Made by a program: the position numbers and the translations under genes. From positions 1-63,365 of the forward strand of contig NZ_JAMBOL010000017.1 in NCBI RefSeq assembly GCF_023715605.1: a DNA stretch of 63,365 bases. Reading direction: 5' to 3'. This document shows positions 1 to 7,828 of this stretch, one piece after another. The DNA is from Halalkalibacter oceani. GTDB taxonomy: Bacteria > Bacillota > Bacilli > Bacillales > Bacillaceae_D. Each line of letters begins with the position of its first letter. Positions within the stretch are counted from its first letter, which is position 1. Below the pieces are notes generated by a model. That model was not told the origin of the DNA. It did not search any database and saw only the letters and a program-made list of their open reading frames with translations.

Positions 1-90
1 AAGGAATCAATCAGGTTCATCCGCTCGACTTGCATGTATTAGGCACGCCGCCAGCGTTCGTCCTGAGCCAGGATCAAACTCTCCATAAAA
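1..90 (-). rRNA. 16S ribosomal RNA, 5' end only (partial)
   Basis: Read on the minus strand, positions 87-64 give the universal 16S start (AGAGTTTGATCCTGGCTCAG), followed by the conserved helix around GACGAACGCTGGCGGC and TGCCTAATACATGCAAGTCG down to position 1. Only about 90 nt of the gene is present; the rest lies left of the window. The exact mature 5' end is estimated from other Bacillus 16S genes. The first variable region begins at the very edge, so it does not support a species call. Confidence 0.97.
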
Positions 91-261
91 ATGGTGAGCT
101 GATTAAGCTCTTACGTTAATAATTTGACAGTCGCTTCACACTGCATCCTGTGCAGGCTCCGCTGACTTTTTTGTGGTGACATTCGTCACCTTTTTTTCGC
201 TTGGCTTTTGTTCAGTTTTCAAAGAACTCGTTTTTATCGCCGTTCATCAGCGACGATTACT
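91..261 (-). other. rRNA operon leader region
   Basis: This stretch separates the proximal rrn promoter from the 16S gene. On the minus strand it contains TTCTTTGAAAACTGAAC (about 230-211), the boxA-like sequence that recurs in Bacillus rrn leaders and spacers and serves antitermination and RNA processing. No open reading frame is credible here. Confidence 0.7.
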
Positions 262-290
262 ATCTTAACATAACTTAAGTTTCTGTGCAA
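262..290 (-). promoter_or_regulatory. rrn promoter, proximal (SigA type)
   Basis: Minus strand: -35 TTGCAC at 290-285, 17-nt spacer, -10 TAAGAT at 267-262. It lies about 170 nt upstream of the 16S 5' end, the usual place for the P2 promoter of a Bacillus rRNA operon. Confidence 0.75.
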
Positions 291-374
291 TAACTTTTTA
301 AAAGTTTTTATCTCAACAGCAAACAAGATTAAAACAATGTAGATAAACATACTTTTTTCATGCCCAGATATATA

Positions 375-403
375 AATTTATCACACTTCACAGGGAATGA
401 CAA
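375..403 (-). promoter_or_regulatory. rrn promoter, distal (SigA type)
   Basis: Minus strand: -35 TTGTCA at 403-398, 17-nt spacer, -10 TAAATT at 380-375. With the promoter at 262-290 it forms the tandem pair typical of rRNA operons. I see nothing else between 404 and the next gene at 653. Confidence 0.65.
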
Positions 404-652
404 TAGTTAATGAGAAATGTTTTATCTGCTTTATATTTTTATTATAAGACGGAGTGATAAAAGGGTACAGGTCGCTTTAGAGCTTCCTGCCCTTGCGCCT
501 ATTTCTAAGTCTTTTTAACATTGCCTTATCCTCACTCGAAACTGCAACGCAATAACGGCAAAACAGTACGTATTGCCACTCCTGTGAAAGAGGCCATCCC
601 AAGTTCTTTAATGGCGTCACTATGTCTGTTCCTGTTCTTATCTGTCCCTAAA

Positions 653-1729
653 CTATATCTTTGAGGTAAGCTCCCAAATCGCCGGAGCGGTTACGGATTC
701 CACCACTCGGTCTCCATCGAAACATTCGACAGTGGCTTGTCCGGTAAATCGAATATACACTCCGTCCATACTAATGATGCGCGCCACCATCCGGAGCGGC
801 CTCGACATCGTATCTATGGCGCGAACGAACTCAATATCCTCTTCACGTTCGTACGTAACCCGATAATGCTGTTGGCCATCGTTGTAATCGTAGATCAGCC
901 GATTGAAGAACGTTTGGCCCGTTTTACTGTCAATGTACGGATCTTCTTCCCTGAATTGCAGGAACCTTACAGCATCGTCCCCGATAATCTCCCCGTCTTT
1001 GGCGAGCATGAAGATCGGAAATTTGCTGTACCCGTATTTTTTTTCTCCGGTAATATAGGAAGTAATCGTTTGATACCGCCCGACCTTGGCACGGCCCCAA
1101 TACCAATGGCTCATAATGCTCATCATCGAAATATTGCCCCAGTTATGATCATGGTAGCCGGTACCCGTATAACGGCTTGTGAAGCCGTTTATCCTTACCT
1201 TTGCCTCGACTTTCCCCTCCGGTACGGCAGGCAACCAGGCAAAGTAGTGCTGTTCTTTATTTCCGAAATAGAAGTATCCAGTTTCCGGTCGCCACGCAGG
1301 AACGTTGCCGACCAGATGTACATCAGCCTCGATATCTCCTTTTTCGAAATGAATATGGTATTCATTTAAATCCCCTCTGAAATAACAGTCCCCGAGCCGG
1401 ACATCACAGCTGTCTGTCGAAGAGGAGAAGCTTGATATTGGCAGTTCCAGCGCCTCTGTATATTCTTTTCCATCTGCCGTGTGCAGAGCAAATGTTACCT
1501 GCGGAGAAGGACCACGACTTGGCGCCAGCGTCCACTTGTTGGAATAAAACACGATGACAAGCGTGGAGCCGTCATCCATTTGCGAGTCGAAATACAACCA
1601 TTCATAAGTGCCCTTCTCCCCCCGGGTACGATAACCGTCCTCCCAAGGCATGATCTGATGTTTCAACGTACCCAATCGTTTATAATGTTCCGGTGTCGCT
1701 CCCATGACAGAATGAATTTTAGCTTTCAT
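653..1729 (-). CDS. CrtC/AttH-like lipocalin-fold protein
   Basis: A 358-residue protein with no signal peptide or membrane segment. Its mid-protein motif YHDHNWGN, with nearby W and G residues (SHWYWGRAK), is the signature of the CrtC (carotenoid 1,2-hydratase) / AttH lipocalin-like superfamily. Members outside carotenoid pathways have no settled function, and no carotenoid gene is nearby, so the substrate is unknown. The start at 1729 is preferred over the longer frame because GGAG followed by TGTTACG lies directly upstream. It stands alone between the rRNA operon and the comG pair, transcribed in the same direction as both. Confidence 0.72.
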   Translation of the reverse strand: MKAKIHSVMGATPEHYKRLGTLKHQIMPWEDGYRTRGEKGTYEWLYFDSQMDDGSTLVIVFYSNKWTLAPSRGPSPQVTFALHTADGKEYTEALELPISSFSSSTDSCDVRLGDCYFRGDLNEYHIHFEKGDIEADVHLVGNVPAWRPETGYFYFGNKEQHYFAWLPAVPEGKVEAKVRINGFTSRYTGTGYHDHNWGNISMMSIMSHWYWGRAKVGRYQTITSYITGEKKYGYSKFPIFMLAKDGEIIGDDAVRFLQFREEDPYIDSKTGQTFFNRLIYDYNDGQQHYRVTYEREEDIEFVRAIDTMSRPLRMVARIISMDGVYIRFTGQATVECFDGDRVVESVTAPAIWELTSKI

Positions 1730-2127
1730 CGTAACACTCCTTTTCCTCCTGCATTCGCAAAAAATATGTGTGGATCCCGTTCTCAAGTGCAATCCGATTT
1801 CCTTGGATCATTTCCCCACGGATGACATCAACACCTACCCGCTGGCGGCAGTACCCTTCATCCGCTCTAGTGGCCGATCCTCGTGTTGGCCGGAAAAGTG
1901 TTTTGCTTTAACTTCACAAAGCTAAAAAAACAGTCAAGTCATATAAGCGATGGGCAACCTGACAGTGAAACTCCTCCAAATCTACCCATCTCCGCTGTGC
2001 TATTTTTTCATAAGTCTGTGCCATTAGTGGTGAGTGTCATCATCTTAACACATTAAAAAGACCCTTTATAACTTTTCCCAAAACTTCTTGAGACTAACCT
2101 GAAAGAAAGAGATTGGGCCAAAAGGTT

Positions 2128-2155
2128 GGTCCAAAGCTAGTTTTGTCTCAAGCTC
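2128..2155 (-). repeat. Partial, inverted copy of the 50-bp dispersed repeat
   Basis: The reverse complement reads GAGCTTGAGACAAAACTAGC plus TTTGGACC and matches 28 of 28 bases of the copy at 55472 onward. It abuts a half-hairpin (GGGCCAAAAGGT, about 2115-2126) related to the terminator family of this window. The 430-bp gap 1730-2161 contains no supportable gene; in particular I find no comGC-like frame there. Confidence 0.7.
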
Positions 2156-2161
2156 TTTAGC

Positions 2162-3199
2162 TTACAAGCCTCCCACCATTTGAAACAACGGCAGCATCGT
2201 CGCCAGAAAAAGCAGAAAAATAATGCCGCCAACCACAACAAACAGTGCAGGTTGAATCACTTTTAGGAGACGCTGAACAGCATCCTCCATCTCTTTGTAG
2301 AGCATTTCACTGTAATGAAAAAGATCATGGGCAACGTAGCCAGTTTTCTCGCCGTTGGCGATCACAAAACCGAGCTCTTTCCTGAAATAAGGTTTCTCCT
2401 GGACTATTTGAGCAAGGGAGTGTCCCTGATGAAGCTGATGCATAATTTCAAGACATTCCTGTTGAAAAAAAGGGAGATAGTCCTGCTTGTTAAATAAACT
2501 TAATGCTTGTTGGAGAGTAAGACCAACCGCTAACAAATGGCCAAGCTGATAAGAGAAATAATACGTGATCGACGTTTGGACATAACGCTTTCCTTTCGGG
2601 AGGGAGAGAAGGAATCGTACCCGTTTAGCCGGAGAGCTTTGCTTCAACCTCATCCAAAGAGCAAATGCGCCACATAACAAAATTGTGACTGCACCAAAAA
2701 GAAAATAAGGAAGTAAATCTAAGGTCAAAAGAAGCAAAGACGTCAAGCGGGGAATTTCCACCATCGCAAAGAAGGAATGAAAATGAGGTAAGACAAAATG
2801 ATACATTAAAATGATCAGCATCGCGCTTACCCATAGCAATAAAATTGGATAACGCAACAGCTTCAACAGCTCTCCTTTCGTTTGTTCACGCTTTACCAGT
2901 AAGGAACCCGCTTGGATGAAGCCTTCTGCTATATTGCCTTGCTGTTCAAAAAAGTAAAGAAAGGATTTAAGACTCGGGGGAAGAGAAAAGACTTGAAAAG
3001 CTTCGTGAACTGGATAGCCGCTTTCTAATAAAGTGAGCACTTCATCATAATGCTGCTTAATTTTTGCCGGAACATGCAATTGAATGAAGGTGAGGGCGGT
3101 ACGAAGAGGATAGCCTTGTTTGAGGAGGCGGCCGATGCGGATAAAATGTTCCGCTGTCGTCTGCAGCGAATGATGCTTATCATGGAAATTAGTGTTCAT
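2162..3199 (-). CDS. comGB: ComGB, polytopic membrane protein of the competence pseudopilus
   Basis: A GspF/PilC-type inner-membrane platform protein of 345 residues, close to the usual length. It has the duplicated T2SSF layout: a cytoplasmic N-terminal helical domain, a hydrophobic segment around residues 115-140, a second near 160-185, a repeated cytoplasmic domain, and a C-terminal hydrophobic helix ending in LFQMVGGL. In competent Bacilli it works with the ATPase ComGA to assemble the ComGC pseudopilus for DNA uptake. I chose the ATG at 3199 (GAGGG six bases upstream) over a TTG at 3214. It overlaps the end of comGA, implying translational coupling. The pseudopilin genes comGC-comGG that normally follow are absent. 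Confidence 0.9.
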   Translation of the reverse strand: MNTNFHDKHHSLQTTAEHFIRIGRLLKQGYPLRTALTFIQLHVPAKIKQHYDEVLTLLESGYPVHEAFQVFSLPPSLKSFLYFFEQQGNIAEGFIQAGSLLVKREQTKGELLKLLRYPILLLWVSAMLIILMYHFVLPHFHSFFAMVEIPRLTSLLLLTLDLLPYFLFGAVTILLCGAFALWMRLKQSSPAKRVRFLLSLPKGKRYVQTSITYYFSYQLGHLLAVGLTLQQALSLFNKQDYLPFFQQECLEIMHQLHQGHSLAQIVQEKPYFRKELGFVIANGEKTGYVAHDLFHYSEMLYKEMEDAVQRLLKVIQPALFVVVGGIIFLLFLATMLPLFQMVGGL

Positions 3200-4331
3200 G
3201 GACAACCCTCGCAAATTCCTCAGTTGATAAATAGCCCAAGGCCCACGCTTTTTGTGCTTCTTTCGTAAATCCTTTTAAGGAGTCCGCCACCGCCTCTGAG
3301 ATGGCCGCCATGAGTTTTTCTCCGGCCAATGATTCAAATAAGGCAGCTCTCGCCATTTTGCGCCTGCGCTGACAATACGGAGAACAACGGTCTCCACAAT
3401 ACGGGCACCTTGTCTCGACAAGTCGCTGTGATAAAATAAGCCGGCAGCATTCCTTTAAGTCCAATTGCGAAGCACCGAGATCCAACATTCGCAAAATCGT
3501 ACTGTAGCAGTTGTTGGCGTGAACCGTTGCCAATACGAGATGCCCGGTCAGCGCCGCTCTAATCGCCAGGGATGCCGTCGCTTCATCACGAATTTCGCCA
3601 ATTAAAATGACATCCGGATCATGACGGAGACTGGCCCGCAAAATTGCATCAAAATCGAGACCCGATTTCCGATTTACTTCGACTTGAATGACGGTTGGAA
3701 TCGGCCGTTCAACAGGGTCCTCTATCGTAATAATTGACCTTCCTCCCTGTTTCAGGATTTGCTCGACAATCGCATAAAGAGTCGTCGATTTCCCTGAGCC
3801 TGTAGGGCCCGATAATAAGCACAGCCCCCGTCTGAGCTGACTCACCTTGTTAAGCATTCGCTCTGAATGCTGGAGAACAGATAAAAAAGATAGTGTCTTA
3901 GTGGAAAAATGAGGTAATATGCGAATGGCCAAACTTTCCCGTTCAAGGGTGGGGAGAGTGGAGAGACGTAAGGAGTAGGTTCCTTGCTTTGTTTCGTGGA
4001 TCATTGAAGCGCTTTGTGGCTTGCGTCTTTCACCGATATCCATTCCTGATTTGTACTTGAAGTGGCTGATTAACCGTTCCGCCAGCTGCCGGTTCAGCAC
4101 CTTCCAATTAAGCAGCCTGCCATGTACGCGATAAGCCAACGTATAATGATCGGCAGCTGGAAGGAAATGAATATCGGTTGCTCTTACATCAATGACTTCA
4201 TCAATCACAACCCTGCTGTAGGTTTCAACGTCATACAATTTAGCATCGACTCCTATCTTGGTAATATAAGTGAAGAGCTCTTCCCTACTTACATTCCACA
4301 TCATTAAAAAAAATCCTTTTTTCTTTTGCAT
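3189..4331 (-). CDS. comGA: ComGA, type II/IV secretion-type ATPase for DNA uptake
   Basis: A 380-residue PilB/GspE-family ATPase that powers assembly of the competence pseudopilus and, in B. subtilis, also affects growth of competent cells. Walker A is GPTGSGKS at about residues 175-182, the Walker B region is VILIGEIRDE at 241-250, and HATV-type sensing residues follow (LATVHANN). A four-cysteine zinc site (CPYC...CSPYC) lies at 309-320. The start at 4331 has GTGAGG four bases upstream; an internal ATG pair at codons 10-11 is possible. Only 40 bp separate it from a divergent tRNA gene, and I see no ComK box (AAAA-N5-TTTT pairs) there, so competence control is uncertain. Confidence 0.93.
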   Translation of the reverse strand: MQKKKGFFLMMWNVSREELFTYITKIGVDAKLYDVETYSRVVIDEVIDVRATDIHFLPAADHYTLAYRVHGRLLNWKVLNRQLAERLISHFKYKSGMDIGERRKPQSASMIHETKQGTYSLRLSTLPTLERESLAIRILPHFSTKTLSFLSVLQHSERMLNKVSQLRRGLCLLSGPTGSGKSTTLYAIVEQILKQGGRSIITIEDPVERPIPTVIQVEVNRKSGLDFDAILRASLRHDPDVILIGEIRDEATASLAIRAALTGHLVLATVHANNCYSTILRMLDLGASQLDLKECCRLILSQRLVETRCPYCGDRCSPYCQRRRKMARAALFESLAGEKLMAAISEAVADSLKGFTKEAQKAWALGYLSTEEFARVVHEH

Positions 4332-4371
4332 AAAACCTCACTCTCAGGTTACACTTATTGTTGTAAGGCGG

Positions 4372-4443
4372 TGGGCTATAGCCAAGCGGTAAGGCAACGG
4401 ACTTTGACTCCGTCATGCGCTGGTTCGAATCCAGCTAGCCCAG
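4372..4443 (+). tRNA. tRNA-Gln (anticodon UUG)
   Basis: A 72-nt cloverleaf. The acceptor stem TGGGCTA pairs with TAGCCCA and is followed by discriminator G. The D arm is GCCAAGCGGTAAGGC. The anticodon stem ACGGA/TCCGT encloses CTTTGAC, giving anticodon TTG. The T arm is CTGGTTCGAATCCAG. CCA is not encoded. The gene is nearly identical to the B. subtilis tRNA-Gln and stands alone, divergent from comGA. Confidence 0.96.
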
Positions 4444-4474
4444 TTAAGAAAAAGATGAGACATAAATAGTTAGC

Positions 4475-4522
4475 AGGGGCTGGGCCAAAAGGTAAAAAAA
4501 ACAACCTTTTTTCCCAGCCCCT
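4475..4522. terminator. Terminator-like hairpin, family copy 1
   Basis: AGGGGCTGGGCCAAAAGGT (4475-4493) pairs with ACCTTTTTTCCCAGCCCCT (4504-4522) around an A-rich loop ending in CA. It lies between the tRNA-Gln gene and the convergent small membrane-protein gene and could end both. A short T-rich tail (CTCTTTATT) follows on the plus strand. The inner stem and loop match hairpins near 16561, 27980, 38331, 46561 and 48224. Confidence 0.6.
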
Positions 4523-4527
4523 CTTTA

Positions 4528-4740
4528 TTATGATGATTGCTGCTTCCTCTCTTCACGTTCACGCTTCATTTGGACGAAGCTGATAAACAGAAAGTTCAGT
4601 CCAATCAGCGTCGCAATAAATGGACCAAATAAAAATTGTCCTCCATAAAGCCATCCATGAACAAATAACGCCAAAGCGCTAAAGGTCAGCATGCAGCCTA
4701 TTAGAAAAAAAGTCAGCACCCCTTTCACCTTCCTTTCCAA
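4528..4740 (-). CDS. Small two-helix membrane protein, unknown function
   Basis: About 65-70 residues: a short basic N-terminus, two hydrophobic segments (roughly residues 8-28 and 36-55) and a highly charged tail (KREREERK). The frame begins at a TTG with no clear ribosome site; a GTG at codon 5 or 8, preceded by AAGGAAGG, is a better start. I do not recognise the family. It is convergent with the tRNA gene and divergent from the helicase gene. Confidence 0.5.
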   Translation of the reverse strand: MERKVKGVLTFFLIGCMLTFSALALFVHGWLYGGQFLFGPFIATLIGLNFLFISFVQMKREREERKQQSS

Positions 4741-4845
4741 ACCAATTCACCGTTTAGTCTTTCCTTTTTTCAAGAAAAAGAAGCACATTCGAGACAAAAT
4801 TTGCTACGATAGACAGGATGTTAGAATTGAGAGGAGAAGCAGTTG

Positions 4846-7179
4846 ATGCAAGTCGCTTATTATCAAGATAAATTGATCGCCCTTCATACATGCGAGCGTT
4901 CCGAATGGCAGCAGCTATATATGGCTAGCAAACGGGACGAGATCACCTGCCCGCATTGTCACACTCCTGTAAGGATGGAATTAGGCATAACCGCCCCACC
5001 GCTGTTCAGCCATACCGGGCAAACGGAAGAGTGTGAAAACGTGGCACAGCTTCTCGCCAGAAAGCAGGATGAGCAACAGAGAGCAGCTGAACAAGAGAGC
5101 ACAACGATCCAGCTGCCGAAACGCAGGTCGATCTCGGACTCCGGAAGCAGCTCTCTTTCTCGATGGAAGGAACCGGAACCGTTAAAAGCTGTTCCTCCCT
5201 TTTCCGTCCGGTCAAACGATAAAGACACAATGGCCAGCGGTTATCGCCACACATTGCTGGAACAGGGCATTCTTCTTGATGATCAGCAATGGACGGCTGT
5301 AACGACAACAGAAGGTCCGTTACTCGTGCTCGCCGGCGCCGGAAGCGGCAAAACGAGAGTATTGACTGCCAGAGCAGCCTATATGCTCGTGGAGCTGGGC
5401 CATTCTCCAAAGGAGATGATCCTCGTCACGTTTACCGCCAAGGCGGCTAAAGAAATGAAGGAACGCATGAAGCAGTACCCCGGCCTGACAGCAAAGCACC
5501 TCCAGCCACTTGTCGTCGGCACCTTTCATAGTATCTTTTATAAGATGCTGCTTCATGCTGATGCGGAACGGTGGAATCAAACAAATTTGCTAAAGGCGGA
5601 TTGGCAAAAGCAAGCGATGGTAAAGGAAGCCGGGCGGGAAATCAACCTGGAGGAAAAAGAATTCGCTTTTGATCAGGCCCTCACGCAAATCAGCTGGTGG
5701 AAAAATCATCTTCTCTCACCTGAGCAGGTCACTCCCCGTGATCAGTGGGAGGAACGAACTGCCTATTTATATAGACGGTATGAACAGATGCGCAGCCAAA
5801 GAAAATGGTTTGACTTTGATGATATGCTGCTCGGTACATATGAGCTGCTGCATGAGCAGCCGGGATTATTAGCCCGTTATCAGGAACGTTTTTCTTATCT
5901 TTCAATCGATGAGTTTCAGGATATTAATAAAGTGCAGATGGAGATTATTTCTTTACTGACTACCGCTACTCAGCATATATGTGCAGTCGGGGATGATGAT
6001 CAATCGATTTATTCCTTCCGCGGCAGTGATCCATCGTACATCCTGACCTTTCAAGAACGGTTCCCGCACGCAAAAAGGGTCGTTCTCGATGAAAATTACC
6101 GTTCCCATCATCACATTATCGCAGCAGCCAATAATGTGATCGCCGCCAACCGTAAACGTTTTTCCAAAAGGCTTCGTGCCCAGTCTGTTGACGAGCATCT
6201 TCCCTATCTTTTCTTTCCTTATGATGAAGAAGAGGAGGCGACAATGATCGTCACCGATATTCGCAAGCGAATTGAGCGCGGAGAGAAGCCGGGTGATTTT
6301 GCCGTTTTTTTCCGTACTCATCACTCGGCGCGGGCCTTGATTGAGCGGTTTATCGAATCAAGCCTTCCGATTCAGCTTGAAGTCGATGGAGAATCGTTTT
6401 ATCGCCGGAAGACGATCCGCAAGCTACTTGCTTACTTGCAGCTCGCTCTCGATCCCGAGCATGGCGAAGCGCTCCGAGAATTGGTAGGTGCGTTATTTTT
6501 GAAACAGGAAACGGTTCAGGAAATAAAAGCGATCAGCATCACAGCTGACTGCACCCTGATTGAAGCGCTAACCAAATTAAAAGGGCTGCCGCCATTTCAA
6601 TTGAAGAAACTCGCTTCTTTACCGGACAAATTCTCTATGCTTGCTGCAAAACAGCCGCTTGAAGCCATTACATATATTGAAAGTGAAATGGGACTGGACG
6701 ATTATTTAAAAAAGCAAGGAAATGAGGGCAACAAAATGGAGCGCGGCTCGGACGATGTCCGCGACCTGAAAGTCGTGGCAAAACAATTTCAGTCGCTGGC
6801 AAGCTTTTTGGCTCATGTCGAGCATATGACGGCAAAATACGAAGCGCTGCGCCAGCACCCGCCAGCTTCCCCGGCGATCCAGCTAATGACCGTTCACCGC
6901 GCGAAAGGACTGGAATTCCCGCATGTTTATCTGATTGGCGCGGTCGAAGGCGGACTGCCTCATGACTATGCGTTAGATGCACTGCGGGAAGGAAGCGACC
7001 AGCCTTTAGAGGAAGAAAGGCGCTTGATGTATGTCGCGATGACGCGGGCGAAGCAAAGTTTGGCGATCTCTGTCCCGATGATGCGCCGCGGAAAACAAGC
7101 CTTCCGCTCGCGCTTTGTTCGTGACATGCAGCGCCTTGCCACCACACAGCCCCTCGCTGTCTCAGAAAGGAGATCGTAG
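4846..7179 (+). CDS. UvrD/PcrA-type 3'-5' DNA helicase with CoiA-like N-terminal zinc finger
   Basis: A 777-residue superfamily 1A helicase, similar in size to B. subtilis YjcD. Walker A is GAGSGKT at about 164-170, followed by the DExx-type motif SIDEFQDI, then DDDQSIYSFRGSD, the motif V-like VHRAKGLEF and motif VI (YVAMTRAK). Before the helicase core is an extra domain of about 70 residues with C35-x2-C38, H56 and C63, spaced like the N-terminus of CoiA (also in this window), joined by a Ser/Pro/charged linker. The start is the ATG at 4846 (GAGGAGA upstream); a TTG one codon earlier is possible. The HD gene begins two bases downstream. Its precise repair or recombination role is not readable here. 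Confidence 0.9.
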   Translation: MQVAYYQDKLIALHTCERSEWQQLYMASKRDEITCPHCHTPVRMELGITAPPLFSHTGQTEECENVAQLLARKQDEQQRAAEQESTTIQLPKRRSISDSGSSSLSRWKEPEPLKAVPPFSVRSNDKDTMASGYRHTLLEQGILLDDQQWTAVTTTEGPLLVLAGAGSGKTRVLTARAAYMLVELGHSPKEMILVTFTAKAAKEMKERMKQYPGLTAKHLQPLVVGTFHSIFYKMLLHADAERWNQTNLLKADWQKQAMVKEAGREINLEEKEFAFDQALTQISWWKNHLLSPEQVTPRDQWEERTAYLYRRYEQMRSQRKWFDFDDMLLGTYELLHEQPGLLARYQERFSYLSIDEFQDINKVQMEIISLLTTATQHICAVGDDDQSIYSFRGSDPSYILTFQERFPHAKRVVLDENYRSHHHIIAAANNVIAANRKRFSKRLRAQSVDEHLPYLFFPYDEEEEATMIVTDIRKRIERGEKPGDFAVFFRTHHSARALIERFIESSLPIQLEVDGESFYRRKTIRKLLAYLQLALDPEHGEALRELVGALFLKQETVQEIKAISITADCTLIEALTKLKGLPPFQLKKLASLPDKFSMLAAKQPLEAITYIESEMGLDDYLKKQGNEGNKMERGSDDVRDLKVVAKQFQSLASFLAHVEHMTAKYEALRQHPPASPAIQLMTVHRAKGLEFPHVYLIGAVEGGLPHDYALDALREGSDQPLEEERRLMYVAMTRAKQSLAISVPMMRRGKQAFRSRFVRDMQRLATTQPLAVSERRS

Positions 7180-7180
7180 C

Positions 7181-7813
7181 ATGAAGGATGCCATTACAAA
7201 AACAACGAAATGGGTCAAAGCGCAATTGGAAAATGAAGGGACGGGTCATGACTGGGACCACATCCGGCGCGTGACCAGACAGGCCGAGGAAATTGCTGAA
7301 ATTGAAGGAGCTGATCGCCACATTGTTACATTGGCCGCCCTCCTCCATGACTTGATTGACGACAAGGTTGTCACTAGTGAAGAAGAAGGACTGGCCAGAG
7401 TCAACGAGTGGCTTGCACAGCTTGCGCTTCCGGCAGGCGCGCAAGCTCATATTATCGAGATCATCACAACGATGTCGTTCAAAGGCGGTAACAACAAGCC
7501 AATGTCGACGCTTGAAGGGCAGGTTGTTCAGGACGCCGACCGCCTGGACGCCTTGGGTGCGATCGGGATTGCCCGCACCTTTCTTTATGCCGGAAGCAAA
7601 GGACAGCCGATGTATGATCCGGCTGTCCGTGTTCGTGAGAACATGACGGCTGAACAGTATCGTCATGGAAAGTCATCCGCGGTTCATCATTTTTATGAGA
7701 AACTGCTGAAGCTCAAAAGTCTGATGAATACGAACGAAGCAAAACGACGCGCTGAAAGGCGCCATGCTTTCATGGAGCAATTTCTTGAGCAGTTTTATCA
7801 GGAATGGGGCTAA
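7181..7813 (+). CDS. HD-domain phosphohydrolase (YpgQ/YedJ type)
   Basis: A 210-residue metal-dependent HD hydrolase. The metal ligands are visible as H23 with D24 and H27 (GHDWDH), H56-D57 (LLHDLIDD) and a later QDADRLDALGAIG motif. Relatives such as B. subtilis YpgQ act as nucleotide pyrophosphatases or phosphatases; the substrate here cannot be inferred. The ATG at 7181 has AGAAAGGAG upstream and follows the helicase stop with one base between them, so the two genes are cotranscribed and probably coupled. The longer in-frame start at 7115 lies inside the helicase gene and is rejected. Confidence 0.88.
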   Translation: MKDAITKTTKWVKAQLENEGTGHDWDHIRRVTRQAEEIAEIEGADRHIVTLAALLHDLIDDKVVTSEEEGLARVNEWLAQLALPAGAQAHIIEIITTMSFKGGNNKPMSTLEGQVVQDADRLDALGAIGIARTFLYAGSKGQPMYDPAVRVRENMTAEQYRHGKSSAVHHFYEKLLKLKSLMNTNEAKRRAERRHAFMEQFLEQFYQEWG

Positions 7814-7828
7814 TACCGCCGTACTTTG

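Noticed and set aside
737-1369. 210-codon plus-strand frame opposite the CrtC-like gene
   Set aside because: The minus-strand frame has the family motif HDHNWG and a ribosome site; this one has neither.
1800-2160. Possible remnant of comGC after comGB
   Set aside because: No frame shows the pseudopilin N-terminal motif (G-F-T-L-x-E and hydrophobic helix); several stops in all frames I read.
6668-7666. 332-codon open frame on the minus strand across the helicase and HD genes
   Set aside because: It is antisense to two clear protein families, has no ribosome site and an odd composition; a shadow of the plus-strand genes.
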